DNA of 64,000 bases, from contig NZ_JAAATW010000001.1 in assembly GCF_009908315.1 (NCBI RefSeq), forward strand, positions 1,240,001 through 1,304,000, given 5' to 3'. Both the position numbers and the translations under genes were made by a program. The notes under the pieces were generated by a model, which worked only from the letters and a program-made list of their open reading frames with translations, ran no database searches and was not told where the DNA came from. Below are positions 43,839 to 52,696 of this stretch, in pieces (within the stretch, counting starts at the first letter, position 1; every line of letters begins with the position of its first letter). This stretch comes from Paragemmobacter ruber. GTDB lineage: Bacteria; Pseudomonadota; Alphaproteobacteria; Rhodobacterales; Rhodobacteraceae.

Positions 43839-44576
43839 TTACTTGGGTGCAAAGAGGCGGTAATAGGCCCAGTTCGGCAGGAATTGCGACAGCCGGAATA
43901 CCCAGGCGAAGGGCACGGGAAAGCTGTTGGAGAAGTGGTCGGTGGTCATGTGTTCATACATGATCTGCGCCGCCTGCCCCGGTTCCATGATCTGCGGCAT
44001 GCGGAAATCGTTCTTGTCGGTCAGGCGCGTCTTGATGAAGCCGGGATTGCACAGCTGCACGTCGATCCCCGATCCGCGCAGGTCGCAATACATCGACTCC
44101 GCCAGCGACATGGTGCCAGCCTTGGACGCGCAGTAACCGATGGCGCCCGGCAGGCCGCGAAAGCCCGACAGCGACCCGGTGATCACGATATGGCCCGATC
44201 CCCGCGCCACCATCTGCGGCACCACGGCGCCCATGACGCGGGCGCAGCCCGTCAGGTTGATGTTGCACATCGCCTCGACCGCGTCGGCATCCCATTCCTG
44301 CGCCTTGGTGGGCCAATAGACCCCGGCCAGAAAGACCACCCCATCCACGGGGCCGATCTGATCCGCCGCCTTGCGGACGGAGTCCGTCGATCCGACATCG
44401 ACCGGGACAGGAATGGCACGACCGGGCAGAAGGGCGATCGCCTCGGCCAGACGGTCACCCGAACGTGCCGACAGGACAAGATCCGCCCCCGCATTCGACA
44501 GGCGCTGCGCCAGAGCAAGGCCCAGCCCTTCGGACGCCCCCACGAGCCAGTAGCGTTTGCCGCGAAACTCTCTCAT
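43839..44576 (-). CDS. SDR family oxidoreductase of the RpoE-linked operon
   Basis: 245-residue SDR with cofactor loop VGASEGLGLALAQRL, catalytic serine in VITGSLSGFRG and the Tyr-Lys pair YCASKAG. The C-terminal tail after PVPFAWVFRLSQFLPNW is long and hydrophobic and may touch the membrane. Last gene of the five-gene unit that starts at the flavin oxidase; in R. sphaeroides the matching gene is, as I recall, RSP_1087. Substrate unknown, possibly a modified fatty acid. Confidence 0.88.
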   Translation of the reverse strand: MREFRGKRYWLVGASEGLGLALAQRLSNAGADLVLSARSGDRLAEAIALLPGRAIPVPVDVGSTDSVRKAADQIGPVDGVVFLAGVYWPTKAQEWDADAVEAMCNINLTGCARVMGAVVPQMVARGSGHIVITGSLSGFRGLPGAIGYCASKAGTMSLAESMYCDLRGSGIDVQLCNPGFIKTRLTDKNDFRMPQIMEPGQAAQIMYEHMTTDHFSNSFPVPFAWVFRLSQFLPNWAYYRLFAPK

Positions 44577-44597
44577 CCCAGAACCCCTTTGCCTTGG

Positions 44598-45158
44598 TCA
44601 GCGCGGCACGCGCCGCATCGTGGCCACCAGTTCCGCCACGGTGATGCCGAACTTGGTGAACTGGCTGCGATTCATGATGGTGCCGTTCTCCATCAGATAC
44701 ATCCAGTCGGTCACGTTCAGGACATGGCCTCCGGCCTCGTCATCCAGCTTGATGCGGTAGCGCAGTTGCACGCCTGCGCCCTCTGCCCGCCCTTCGCCGG
44801 GACCGACGACATCATCCGCCTCGGCCCGGATCATCCCGTCATTGGACAGCATCAGCCGCCATTCCCGGTCTTGGATCCGGCCGGAATCGTAGTGGAATCG
44901 TTCCTTCAGCACGCCGGAGTTGCCCTCCCACACCCCTTCCATCTCGGCCACGAAGCGGGATGCCACGCGCCCCGTGGGGCCGTAGATCACCCCTTCGCAC
45001 AGGATCGGACCGGAAAGATGGGTGCGCAGGTCAAAGCGGGGGGCCGTTCCGGCCAGATCGGCAGGCCGCTGGCTGCGAAAGCCGATATAGCGGCTTTTGA
45101 CCGCCAAAAGGGCCAGTGTCAGCAGAACGCCAAGAAGCACAAGCATCGTCGATGTCAT
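44598..45158 (-). CDS. DUF3833 family membrane-anchored protein
   Basis: 186-residue protein with an N-terminal membrane helix (MLVLLGVLLTLALLAV) and a beta-rich soluble part that resembles DUF3833, a lipocalin-like family: GVIYGPTGRVASRFV, FHYDSGRIQDREW, VLNVTDWMYLMENGT. A lipid-binding barrel facing the periplasm would suit its place in this operon. Starts 1 base after the MFS stop (TGA-G-ATG). Confidence 0.83.
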   Translation of the reverse strand: MTSTMLVLLGVLLTLALLAVKSRYIGFRSQRPADLAGTAPRFDLRTHLSGPILCEGVIYGPTGRVASRFVAEMEGVWEGNSGVLKERFHYDSGRIQDREWRLMLSNDGMIRAEADDVVGPGEGRAEGAGVQLRYRIKLDDEAGGHVLNVTDWMYLMENGTIMNRSQFTKFGITVAELVATMRRVPR

Positions 45159-45159
45159 C

Positions 45160-46419
45160 TCAGACCTCAGGGATCCTGGTGGCCGCCAAAAGCGCGATGG
45201 CCAGCAATTTCAGCGCGCAGGGAACCAACGCGTAAAAGGCAGATAGGGCGAAAAGCGCATCCGGCGCGTTTTCCGCGCCCGGCGTGAAGCCGGCCGCCTG
45301 AAGCGCGGGCAGCAACGTCGCCGCGGCGAGCGCCAGCGAGAGTTTCGAGACGAAAGACCACAGGCCGAAGGCGGCCCCTTCGCCGCCCTGCCCCAACTCG
45401 CCCAGACGCCGGGCAAAGATCGCGGGCAGAAGCACCATATCCGCCCCGAGGGCCGCGCCTGAGGCCGCGCAGATCACGGCGAAGGCCAGCGTGTCGCCCG
45501 CCCCCAGCGTGGCCGCCCAGAGAAAGCTCGTGATCGCAAGGACCATGCCGCACAGAAGCGCGGGACGGGCGCCAAAGCGCTGTGCCGCGCGCGACCAGAG
45601 CGGGGTGGATATGGCGGCGGACAGGAAGAACAGCAGAAGGAGCGGCCCCTCCATCCCAGCGGCCATCAGGCGGCTTTCGACGAAGAAGAGGAACAGCGTG
45701 GATGTCACCGCCACCGGCGCGGCGTTCAGCAGCGCGATCAGCAGCAGGCGCCGCGCCAGCGGGTCGGCCAGCGCCGGGCGGAACACGGCCAGCGGGTTTG
45801 ACACGGCCGCGCCACCGCCCGCCCATTGCCCGCGCATGGCCAGCGTGGCGGCCACCGCCAGCACGGCGAAGATCAGGGCGAACACGGTGAAGGGCTGATC
45901 GGTCAGGGCGGCCAGCGCGACAGGGGCGACGGCGGCAAGGCAGACCCCGGCCAGCGATCCACCCTCACGCCAGGCGGCCAGCCGCAGGTGCCCCTTTTCG
46001 CCAAGCGTGGCCGCCTTGGCCACGCCTTCGGCGTAGAAGGCGATGGTCAGGAAGGAGAAGGCCGAAAACAGCAGGGTCAGCGTCAGCGCGAACCACAGAA
46101 GCGGGGCCACTGGCGGCGTCACGGCGAAAAGCCCGATCATCGCCAGCGCCATCAGCGCGGCAGCGATGGCGACAAGCATGCCGCGCCTTGCCCGGCCCAC
46201 CTCGGCCAGCCAGCCGAGCAGCGGGTCCTGCACCACGTCGATCAGCCGCAACAGCGCCAGCACCCCGCCCAGCGCGGCAAGGCTGGTGCCGTAGGTATCG
46301 ACATAGAATTTGGGTGCGTGGATATAGATCGGCAGGCCTGCCATCGCGATCAGCGCGGCAAACAGGCTCCACCCCGCAAGCCCTGCCCGGGGCGCGGAAA
46401 CAGGCAGGACGGCGGTCAT
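45160..46419 (-). CDS. MFS transporter of the sugar:cation symporter (GPH) type
   Basis: 419-residue permease with about 12 membrane helices. It shows the GPH-like loop DVVQDPLLGWLAEVGRARRG after helix 2 rather than the classic MFS motif. Substrate unknown; in this operon it may move a lipid or lysolipid, as MelB-like proteins such as LplT and Mfsd2a do, but that is inference. Overlaps the DUF1365 gene stop by 4 bases. Confidence 0.87.
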   Translation of the reverse strand: MTAVLPVSAPRAGLAGWSLFAALIAMAGLPIYIHAPKFYVDTYGTSLAALGGVLALLRLIDVVQDPLLGWLAEVGRARRGMLVAIAAALMALAMIGLFAVTPPVAPLLWFALTLTLLFSAFSFLTIAFYAEGVAKAATLGEKGHLRLAAWREGGSLAGVCLAAVAPVALAALTDQPFTVFALIFAVLAVAATLAMRGQWAGGGAAVSNPLAVFRPALADPLARRLLLIALLNAAPVAVTSTLFLFFVESRLMAAGMEGPLLLLFFLSAAISTPLWSRAAQRFGARPALLCGMVLAITSFLWAATLGAGDTLAFAVICAASGAALGADMVLLPAIFARRLGELGQGGEGAAFGLWSFVSKLSLALAAATLLPALQAAGFTPGAENAPDALFALSAFYALVPCALKLLAIALLAATRIPEV

Positions 46420-47168
46420 CTGGTCACTTCCTCGGGCGGCGGGGTCGGGCGGTGGCGGAACTTCACGCCCTTTACCGCCAGCTTCAGCGCCTGCCAGTGG
46501 ATCAGCGCCAGCACGCGGCGGCTGCCCAAGGGGCGGCGGAGCGTGGCGCGCAGGATCTCAAGATTGGTCAGCGGGACGCGCGGGCCGATCAGGTTGGTGA
46601 ACAACCCGCCATCCTGCGTGGAATAGTCGATCCAGATGCCCACCCGATCCGGCCGGATGTCGAAGCGGAAGGCATAACCCCCTTCGATCGGCTGAAAGGG
46701 CGAGACGTGGAAGATCTTGCGCGCGGTGATCGTGTCGCTGCGGGTGATCGGGGCCAGATCATCGCGGTGGCACAGATAGGAATGGCGGTCGCCATAGGTG
46801 TTCGTCACCTCGGCGATGACGGTGCGCAGCTGGCCCCGGTCATCGTGGCAGAGCCAGAAGCTGACCGGGTTGAAGACATGGCCAAGCACGCGCGGCTGGC
46901 CGAGGAGCAGGATCTGATCCGCCCCCGGCAGGCCATGCGCGGCCAGCACCTCGCGCACCCAGGCCGTGCCGCGGCCCTGCCCCGGCGGGCCGCCGAAATC
47001 GGCGTCATGGATCGCGGTCAGGTTGCCACGGTTGCGCGAGAAAAGCCCCGGCCCCTCGGCGCGGTCGGGATCGAGCAGCACATAATCCACGGTGTAGCGA
47101 AAGCTGTTCGCGACCGCGCCCTTACGGCCATGAAACGTCTCACCCCGGATCAGTTCGACGGCGCTCAT
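46416..47168 (-). CDS. DUF1365 family protein
   Basis: 250-residue DUF1365 protein: HGRKGAVANSFRYTVDYVL, the PVSFWLCHDDRG block, AEVTNTYGDRHSYL and KIFHVSPFQPIEGGYAF. These genes are nearly always next to a flavin amine-oxidase-like gene and often a cyclopropane fatty acid synthase. I recall that in R. sphaeroides the flavin-oxidase and DUF1365 genes of this operon are linked to furan fatty acid synthesis. Overlaps its neighbours by 4 bases on both sides. Confidence 0.88.
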   Translation of the reverse strand: MSAVELIRGETFHGRKGAVANSFRYTVDYVLLDPDRAEGPGLFSRNRGNLTAIHDADFGGPPGQGRGTAWVREVLAAHGLPGADQILLLGQPRVLGHVFNPVSFWLCHDDRGQLRTVIAEVTNTYGDRHSYLCHRDDLAPITRSDTITARKIFHVSPFQPIEGGYAFRFDIRPDRVGIWIDYSTQDGGLFTNLIGPRVPLTNLEILRATLRRPLGSRRVLALIHWQALKLAVKGVKFRHRPTPPPEEVTR

Positions 47169-48460
47169 GCCGCCAGCGCCCTTTCACGGGCGGAGGCCCG
47201 CATCGCATCGACCACATCCACCGCTGAGGCGAAGCCATCCTCGTGAAAGCCGTTGCGCATCCAGGCCCCGGCGAACCACGTGTTCTGCGTGCCGTTCATG
47301 GCCCGCACCTTCGCCTGCGCCTCGATCGCGGCCAGATCGTAGACCGGGTGATCGAAGGTCACTACGTCGTCGATCAGCCGTTCATCGATGCCGCCGTTGG
47401 AGTTCAGCGTGACGAAAAGCGGATCGTCCATCGGGATGGGTTGCAGCGAGTTCATCCAATAGGTCAGGTCGATCCGCCCGCGCGGCCCGCCCGCCGCTTC
47501 CACATAGACCCACGAGGACCAGCATTTGCGATTCTTCGGCATGACCGACGGATCGCGGTGCAGGATCGCTTGGTTCGGCTGATAGCGCACGGCACCCAGC
47601 GCGGCGCGTTCCGCAGGGGTGGCATCGGACAGGAGCGACAGGCTGATGTCGGAATGGGTGGCGAGGATCACCTCATCGAAGAGTTCCCACTCATCCCCCT
47701 GCACCCGCACCATGACGCCGCCTTCGGTGCGCCGGATGCCCGCGACGGCCGCGCCGAGGCGGATATCGACCCCCCGGCCGACGAGCGATGCCTGCAGGCG
47801 GCGGACATATTCGATGGATCCACCCTTCACGGTGTACCATTGGTGCTGGCCTTCGTAGTCAAGAAGGTTGTGGTTTTCAAAGAACCGCACGAGGGCATGG
47901 GCAGGGAAATCGAGGATGCCCTTGGTGGGCGTGGACCAGATCGCCCCGGAAAACGGCGTGATGTAGTAATCGCGGAACCAGTCGCCCGTGCCCAGCGCCG
48001 CGAGGAGATCGCGGATCGTCATGTCCGGGCGCACCACCGACAGGGCGTTCTTGTTGAAGCGCAGGATATCGGTGAGCATCCCGAGAAAGCGGGGCGACAG
48101 GGCGTTCTTGCGCTGTGCGAAGATCGTGTCGAGCGAGGCCAGCCCGTATTCCAGCCGCCCCCCGCCGATGGATGCGCCGAAGGACATGCTGCTTTCGACG
48201 TAAGGCACATCGAGACGGTCGAACATCCGCAGCAGGTTTGGATAGTTCACCTTGTTGAAGACGATGAAGCCCGTATCGACCGGCTGATCCTTGTTCTTGC
48301 CCGCGATCACGGTGCGGGCATGGCCGCCCAGCCGCGGTTCGGCTTCGAAAAGGACCACCGTGTGATCATCGGCCAGAAGATGCGCGGCGGCCATGCCAGA
48401 GATGCCCCCCCCGATGACAGCGACACGACGGGGAACGGAACCGAGGGTTTCGAAAGGCAT
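47165..48460 (-). CDS. FAD-dependent amine-oxidase-like protein (RSP_1091 type, fatty acid desaturation candidate)
   Basis: 431-residue flavoprotein of the amine oxidase/NAD(P)-binding Rossmann group: FAD loop AVIGGGISGMAAAHLLA, EAEPRLGGHART, and the C-terminal FAGAWMRNGFHEDG. It is the first gene of the operon divergent from rpoE. In R. sphaeroides the matching gene (RSP_1091, as I recall) belongs to the RpoE/ChrR regulon and acts in making furan fatty acids from methylated unsaturated ones. The ATG at 48460 has GGAG upstream; a GTG at 48472 lies on top of that site. Confidence 0.87.
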   Translation of the reverse strand: MPFETLGSVPRRVAVIGGGISGMAAAHLLADDHTVVLFEAEPRLGGHARTVIAGKNKDQPVDTGFIVFNKVNYPNLLRMFDRLDVPYVESSMSFGASIGGGRLEYGLASLDTIFAQRKNALSPRFLGMLTDILRFNKNALSVVRPDMTIRDLLAALGTGDWFRDYYITPFSGAIWSTPTKGILDFPAHALVRFFENHNLLDYEGQHQWYTVKGGSIEYVRRLQASLVGRGVDIRLGAAVAGIRRTEGGVMVRVQGDEWELFDEVILATHSDISLSLLSDATPAERAALGAVRYQPNQAILHRDPSVMPKNRKCWSSWVYVEAAGGPRGRIDLTYWMNSLQPIPMDDPLFVTLNSNGGIDERLIDDVVTFDHPVYDLAAIEAQAKVRAMNGTQNTWFAGAWMRNGFHEDGFASAVDVVDAMRASARERALAA

Positions 48461-48491
48461 GAATAGGCGCACTCCTGCTGGTCTTTGGCGG

Positions 48492-48520
48492 TTCTACGCG
48501 ACCGCGAACGGATTGGATCA
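48492..48520 (-). promoter_or_regulatory. Candidate RpoE promoter of the flavin-oxidase operon
   Basis: On the minus strand TGATCC (48520-48515), an 18-base spacer and TAGAA (48496-48492), 32 bp before the gene start. The box resembles the R. sphaeroides RpoE -35 (TGATCC) at the usual spacing, and mirrors the candidate promoter of rpoE itself on the other strand. Confidence 0.6.
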
Positions 48521-48585
48521 ACCTGTCAGCATTTCTTTACATTGATAGGTTGACATCGGTTTTCGTCAGAACATTTAGCCCTGTG

Positions 48586-48614
48586 TGATCCATCCGACAG
48601 CATGTCACGTAAAT
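48586..48614 (+). promoter_or_regulatory. Candidate RpoE autoregulatory promoter
   Basis: TGATCC (48586-48591), an 18-base spacer and TAAAT (48610-48614), 111 bp before the rpoE start codon. Same -35 box and spacing as the minus-strand element at 48492-48520, fitting an autoregulated sigma factor. Confidence 0.6.
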
Positions 48615-48724
48615 GTTCCATGATGTTCGATGTACACAGGGCCGAAATTATCGGATGCGCCTTTGATCGCGTGGCAATATGCTGCGACGGAACAGAAGGT
48701 TAGGCGCCGGAAGGAAAGCTCTGC

Positions 48725-49270
48725 GTGCAGGCGGATGAGGTTGACACGGATTGGGCGGCACTGGTCAGTCGTGTGCGCGACCATCAGGACAAGGCGGCGT
48801 TTGCCGCCCTGTTTAGGCACTTTGCCCCAAGGGTGAAGGCCTTTCTGATGAAGTCGGGCGCCGATGCAGCGCTGGCCGAGGAATGTGCGCAGGATGTCAT
48901 GGCGACGCTGTGGCAGAAGGCGGCGCTCTTTGATCCGTCGCGGGCTTCGGTGGCGACCTGGGTCTTCACCATTGCCCGCAACCGGCGAATCGACGCGTTG
49001 CGCAAGGCGCGGCGGGCCGAACCGGAAGAACTGCCCTGGGGGCCCGAGCCTGAACCCGATCAGGCAGAGGTGCTCGAGGCGCAGCAGGATACTGAACGGC
49101 TGGGAGCCGCGCTCTCTCAGTTGCCCGAAAAGCAGCGCGCCTTGATCGAAAGGGCCTTCTATGGCGATCTGTCGCATAGCGAGATCGCCGCAGAAACGGG
49201 CCTTCCACTGGGAACGATCAAGTCGCGCATTAGATTGGCGTTGGAGCGGCTGCGCCAGCAGATGAGTTGA
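48725..49270 (+). CDS. rpoE: ECF sigma factor RpoE (singlet oxygen response)
   Basis: 181-residue group-IV sigma factor with region 2 (FRHFAPRVKAFL through WVFTIARNRRIDALRK) and region 4 (LPEKQRALIERAFYGDLSHS, then LPLGTIKSRIRLALERLR). It pairs with ChrR, 14 bp downstream, and belongs to the ECF11-like group that answers singlet oxygen and tert-butyl hydroperoxide in R. sphaeroides. The start is a GTG at 48725 after AAGGAAAG. Confidence 0.93.
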   Translation: MQADEVDTDWAALVSRVRDHQDKAAFAALFRHFAPRVKAFLMKSGADAALAEECAQDVMATLWQKAALFDPSRASVATWVFTIARNRRIDALRKARRAEPEELPWGPEPEPDQAEVLEAQQDTERLGAALSQLPEKQRALIERAFYGDLSHSEIAAETGLPLGTIKSRIRLALERLRQQMS

Positions 49271-49284
49271 AGGCAAGACGACGG

Positions 49285-49929
49285 ATGACGATCAGGCACC
49301 ACCTTACCGACCAGCTCCTGATGGCCTATGCGGCAGGCGAACTGCCCGAAGCCTTCAATCTGGTTGTGGCCACCCATGTGTCACTTTGCGACGAATGTCG
49401 CGCGAAGCTGGCCGCGTTCGAAGCGGTTGGCGGCGCGATGATGGAAATGACCGACACGGTGGCGATGTCGGATGATAGCCTCGCGGCCTGTCTGGACCGG
49501 ATCGACGGGCTTTCGCAGGCGAATGCGCGGCGGCCCCTGCGGCGGGCTGGGGTGTTTCCGGCGCCCCTCGCCGATTATGTCGGCGGTGGGCCGGAGAAGG
49601 TGAAATGGCGGGCCGTCGGGATGGGCGTGAAGCAGGCCATGCTGTCCACCGGGCGCGGTGCGTCTGCGCGGCTTTTGTACATTCCCGGGGGGCAGGCCGT
49701 GCCTGACCACGGGCATCGCGGGATGGAACTGACGATGGTGCTGCAGGGTGCCTTCCGCGACGAGACCGACCGCTTCGGTCGGGGCGATGTGGAAATCGCC
49801 GATGCGTCGATGCAGCACACGCCGATCGCCGAGAATGGCGAGGTCTGCATCTGCCTTGCGGTGACGGACGCCCCGCTGCGGTTCAACGCGATCATCCCGC
49901 GTCTGGCGCAGCCCTTCCTCGGGATCTGA
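49285..49929 (+). CDS. chrR: Zinc anti-sigma factor ChrR
   Basis: 214-residue ZAS-family anti-sigma factor with an added cupin. H6, H31, C35 and C38 (MTIRHH... THVSLCDEC) are the zinc ligands at the same numbers as in R. sphaeroides ChrR. The cupin half holds the metal site PDHGHRGMELTMVLQG plus a later histidine in SMQHTPIAE. It sequesters RpoE until singlet oxygen triggers its degradation. I took the ATG at 49285; an earlier one at 49267 overlaps rpoE and adds six residues absent from ChrR. Confidence 0.95.
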   Translation: MTIRHHLTDQLLMAYAAGELPEAFNLVVATHVSLCDECRAKLAAFEAVGGAMMEMTDTVAMSDDSLAACLDRIDGLSQANARRPLRRAGVFPAPLADYVGGGPEKVKWRAVGMGVKQAMLSTGRGASARLLYIPGGQAVPDHGHRGMELTMVLQGAFRDETDRFGRGDVEIADASMQHTPIAENGEVCICLAVTDAPLRFNAIIPRLAQPFLGI

Positions 49930-49933
49930 TCCG

Positions 49934-49989
49934 GCGCGCGCGCGCGCCCCGTGCCTTTGGGCAGGGGTCGGCCTGTAAGGCGCGCGCGC
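49934..49989. other. Alternating GC tracts after chrR
   Basis: Two alternating purine-pyrimidine runs, 14 nt at 49934-49947 and 10 nt at 49980-49989, can pair with each other. GGGCAG and CTGCCC flank part of it. It could be a chrR terminator or a Z-DNA-prone tract; there is no T run. The remainder of the 111-bp gap shows nothing else. Confidence 0.4.
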
Positions 49990-50040
49990 TGCCCTGTTAG
50001 CGAGTGAAAGAGGGTATCCTTTTCGCACGCAGACGGGGTC

Positions 50041-51000
50041 ATGCTTTTATTCTCGGCGCGATATGTGATGTTTGCATTGGCCTATTGGGCCTTTGCATCG
50101 CTTATCTATTTCCTGTGCTTTGGCACCGTCGCGAATTTCTCGGCCAGCTTTGTTGAAAGCGCGTCCAGTGTTTTCGACATCGGCCCCGTGGTCGCCGCGA
50201 CAGGGCTTGGCTTGCTTCTCTTCTGCATCTTGCGCGGGTTCTTTGATCGGCGGCGGCTGCTTGCCGTGCTGATCATTGCCAGCGCGCAGGTGCCGTTCTT
50301 TGCCGGCTTCCACATGATCAAGGTCTGCATCCCGCAGATCACGGTCTTCTGGGCGGATGACGCCTTTGCCCGGCTGGACCGGGTTCTGCATGGCAATCAG
50401 GATGCGTTCTTCCTGTATCATGGGCTGCTGGGGGAGGTGATCCCCAACGCGGCGGTGGTCACGGCGTATTTTCCCGTCTGGCTGACGATTGCCTATGTCT
50501 ATCCCGCCATCGTCGCCGCCTTCGAGCCGAATGAGGCCCGCGCCATGCACCATATCCGGCTGCATTTCATCAGCTGGGTCATGCTCGGGACGGTGGTGGC
50601 GCTGATCTTTGCCTCTGCCGGGCCGATCTATGTGGCGCTGCTGACCGGCGCGGATGATTTCGCCTATCTGGATGCATTCCTGCAGGCGGATCAGGCCGCC
50701 TTTGCGGGGGTGATCCATCTGCAGATGGAGTTGTGGACCGAACATTCGACCGGCGCGCTGGGATCGGGTATCAGCGCCTTTCCCAGCCTGCATGTCGCGG
50801 CGGCCACCTTGCCCGTGGTCTGGATGGTGGAACGCTTTGGCCGGTATGGCCTGATCAGCGCCCTTTTTCCCGCGGTGATCCAGTATGGCTCTGTCCTGAC
50901 CGGGTTTCACTATGCGGTGGACGGGTATGCTTCGGTGATCGTGGTGGTGCTTTGCCATGTGCTGATCCGGCAGCATGGCGGGCGGGCGGTAGTGGCCTAG
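50041..51000 (+). CDS. PAP2-superfamily membrane protein
   Basis: 319-residue protein with about six membrane helices. The PAP2_3 (inositol phosphotransferase/phosphatase) motifs are SAFPSLHVAAATLPVVWMVE and GFHYAVDGYASVIV, holding the two catalytic histidines on the outer face. Such enzymes move or remove phosphate from lipids such as phosphatidic acid or undecaprenyl diphosphate. It lies just downstream of chrR, so a role in membrane repair is tempting but unproven. Its stop shares CTAG with the convergent hutD-like gene. Confidence 0.87.
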   Translation: MLLFSARYVMFALAYWAFASLIYFLCFGTVANFSASFVESASSVFDIGPVVAATGLGLLLFCILRGFFDRRRLLAVLIIASAQVPFFAGFHMIKVCIPQITVFWADDAFARLDRVLHGNQDAFFLYHGLLGEVIPNAAVVTAYFPVWLTIAYVYPAIVAAFEPNEARAMHHIRLHFISWVMLGTVVALIFASAGPIYVALLTGADDFAYLDAFLQADQAAFAGVIHLQMELWTEHSTGALGSGISAFPSLHVAAATLPVVWMVERFGRYGLISALFPAVIQYGSVLTGFHYAVDGYASVIVVVLCHVLIRQHGGRAVVA

Positions 51001-51542
51001 GGATATCCACCCGGCGGCAGCCCCTGCAGGCGCACCAGAAGCGCAGGGCCGGGGGTTTCCATCTCCAGCGGGCCTGCGGCAAGGATCAGGTCATGCCGGC
51101 CCAGCGCGCGGCCTGACAGGCGAAGCGGCGACAGCGCCAGCAGCGCCAACAGCCCGCCCGCGGCAATCGGCCCGGCCCCGTTCAGGACCTGCACATCCGG
51201 GCGCAGCAGATGGCGCGCCGTCATCACGTTGAAATCTTCGGACACCTGCCCGCCCGTGCCTTCCGCCGCCACGGCCACATCGCCCGGAAAGGCGACAGGC
51301 CCGAACGGCAGGCAATCCAGCGACAGGCCCGCCCCCACCAGCCGGAAGCCGGGGCCAGAGATCACGGTCAGATTGCGTTCGATGCCGGGGAAAAGGGAGA
51401 AGGGCCCGTCTTCGGCCACCGTCGCCATCGACAGCCGCCACAGCAGATCGCCCCCCGCATCGGCCCGGGCGAGTTCGACGGTCACGCCCTTGCCGTTCTT
51501 CCAGGGCTGGCGGATGTAATCGGCGGGGGTGAGGTGCTTCAT
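50997..51542 (-). CDS. HutD/Ves family cupin-like protein
   Basis: 181-residue HutD-family protein (DUF886): QPWKNGKGVTVELA, WRLSMATVAEDGPFS, GIERNLTVISG, and DFNVMTAR. HutD is a high-level regulator or safety factor of histidine use in Pseudomonas, but no hut genes are here; the E. coli relative Ves is cold-induced. Role open. It overlaps rmuC by 4 bases, as the last gene of the mutL-rmuC-hutD run. Confidence 0.88.
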   Translation of the reverse strand: MKHLTPADYIRQPWKNGKGVTVELARADAGGDLLWRLSMATVAEDGPFSLFPGIERNLTVISGPGFRLVGAGLSLDCLPFGPVAFPGDVAVAAEGTGGQVSEDFNVMTARHLLRPDVQVLNGAGPIAAGGLLALLALSPLRLSGRALGRHDLILAAGPLEMETPGPALLVRLQGLPPGGYP

Positions 51543-52696
51543 TCCGCGGCCTGCGGTCCGATCAAGGGGCCTGTGTCCGACGCGATCTCTTCGAAATCGA
51601 AGTTGTCCAGCCGCCGCGCGCGCCGCGTGGCCTTTTCGCTGGAGATGCGGATTTCCTCGATATCCTTTGCCGCCTGACCGAAATGCCGATCCAGGTTTTC
51701 CACCCGCGCGCCCAGCCGTTCCACATCGGCGTAAAGCAGGGCCAGTTCCTTGCGGATCGCCCCGGCCTGTTCGCGCATCCGCGCGTCTTTCAGAACGGCG
51801 CGCATGGTGTTCAGCGTGGCCATGCAGGTGGTGGGCGACACGATCCAGACCTTGGCGGCAAAACCTTCGCGCACGACATCGGGGAAATTGGCATGCAATT
51901 CAGCATAGACCGCCTCGGACGGCAGAAACATCAGCGCGCCGTCGGCGGTTTCGCCTTCGATGATGTAGCGTTCGGCGATGGCGCGGATATGGGCGCGCAA
52001 CGCCCCCCGCATCAGACGCTGTGCCTCGGCCAATTGCTGCGGCGTATCGGCGCGGCGCAGCGCCTCATAGGCCTCCAGCGGGAATTTCGCGTCGATCACG
52101 ATGGCGCCGGGGGGTTTCGGCAGGTGGATCAGGCAATCCGCCCGCCGCCCGTTCGACAGCGTGGCCTGCATGGCATAGCTGTCGGGCGGCAGCGCCTTTT
52201 GCACGATGTCGTGCAACTGAATCTCGCCAAAGGCGCCGCGCGTCTGCTTGTTCGACAGGATATCCTGCAAGGACAGCACATTTCCCGACAGCTTTTCGAT
52301 ATTCGCCTGCGCGCGGTCGATCGTTTCCAGCCGCTGTTGCAGATCGCCCAGACTGCGCGCCGTGCGGGTAGAGGTGCCGTGCAGCGCCTCGGTCATCTGG
52401 CGCTGCACATCGGCCAGCCGCTGTTCCATCAGCTTCAGCATCGACGACTGGCTGACGGCCTGCGCTTCGGACACATGATGCAGGCCGCCGGCCAGCCGTT
52501 CCTGACCGTCAGACAAGGATTGAACGCGGTGCGTCATCCATTCCATCTGCCGCATCAGGGGTGCCGCCATGCGCGCCGACCGCACCGCCGCGCGCAGCGT
52601 CAGCAGCAGGATCAGCAGGACGGCACCCAAAACCGCCCCGCCGATCAGCACGACCGGATCGTTCCACGCATAGGGGATGCCGCCGATGGTGATCAT
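51539..52696 (-). CDS. rmuC: DNA recombination protein RmuC
   Basis: 385-residue RmuC: one N-terminal membrane helix ([17 protein letters not shown]), a coiled coil (about 60-150), then a nuclease-like core with DAKFPLEAY and the [11 protein letters not shown] and [12 protein letters not shown] blocks. It limits inversions and has been tied to anti-phage roles in other bacteria. The ATG at 52696 overlaps the stop of mutL (ATGA). Confidence 0.93.
   Translation of the reverse strand: MITIGGIPYAWNDPVVLIGGAVLGAVLLILLLTLRAAVRSARMAAPLMRQMEWMTHRVQSLSDGQERLAGGLHHVSEAQAVSQSSMLKLMEQRLADVQRQMTEALHGTSTRTARSLGDLQQRLETIDRAQANIEKLSGNVLSLQDILSNKQTRGAFGEIQLHDIVQKALPPDSYAMQATLSNGRRADCLIHLPKPPGAIVIDAKFPLEAYEALRRADTPQQLAEAQRLMRGALRAHIRAIAERYIIEGETADGALMFLPSEAVYAELHANFPDVVREGFAAKVWIVSPTTCMATLNTMRAVLKDARMREQAGAIRKELALLYADVERLGARVENLDRHFGQAAKDIEEIRISSEKATRRARRLDNFDFEEIASDTGPLIGPQAAE

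Noticed and set aside
49934-49989. Rho-independent terminator of chrR
   Set aside because: The alternating GC runs can pair but have no T run and many equivalent pairings; listed as an unexplained tract instead.
48500-50000. Phage or mobile-element origin of the rpoE region
   Set aside because: Lower GC in the promoter gap is normal for control regions; the genes have host-like composition and conserved neighbours, and there are no integrases, terminal repeats or tRNA sites.
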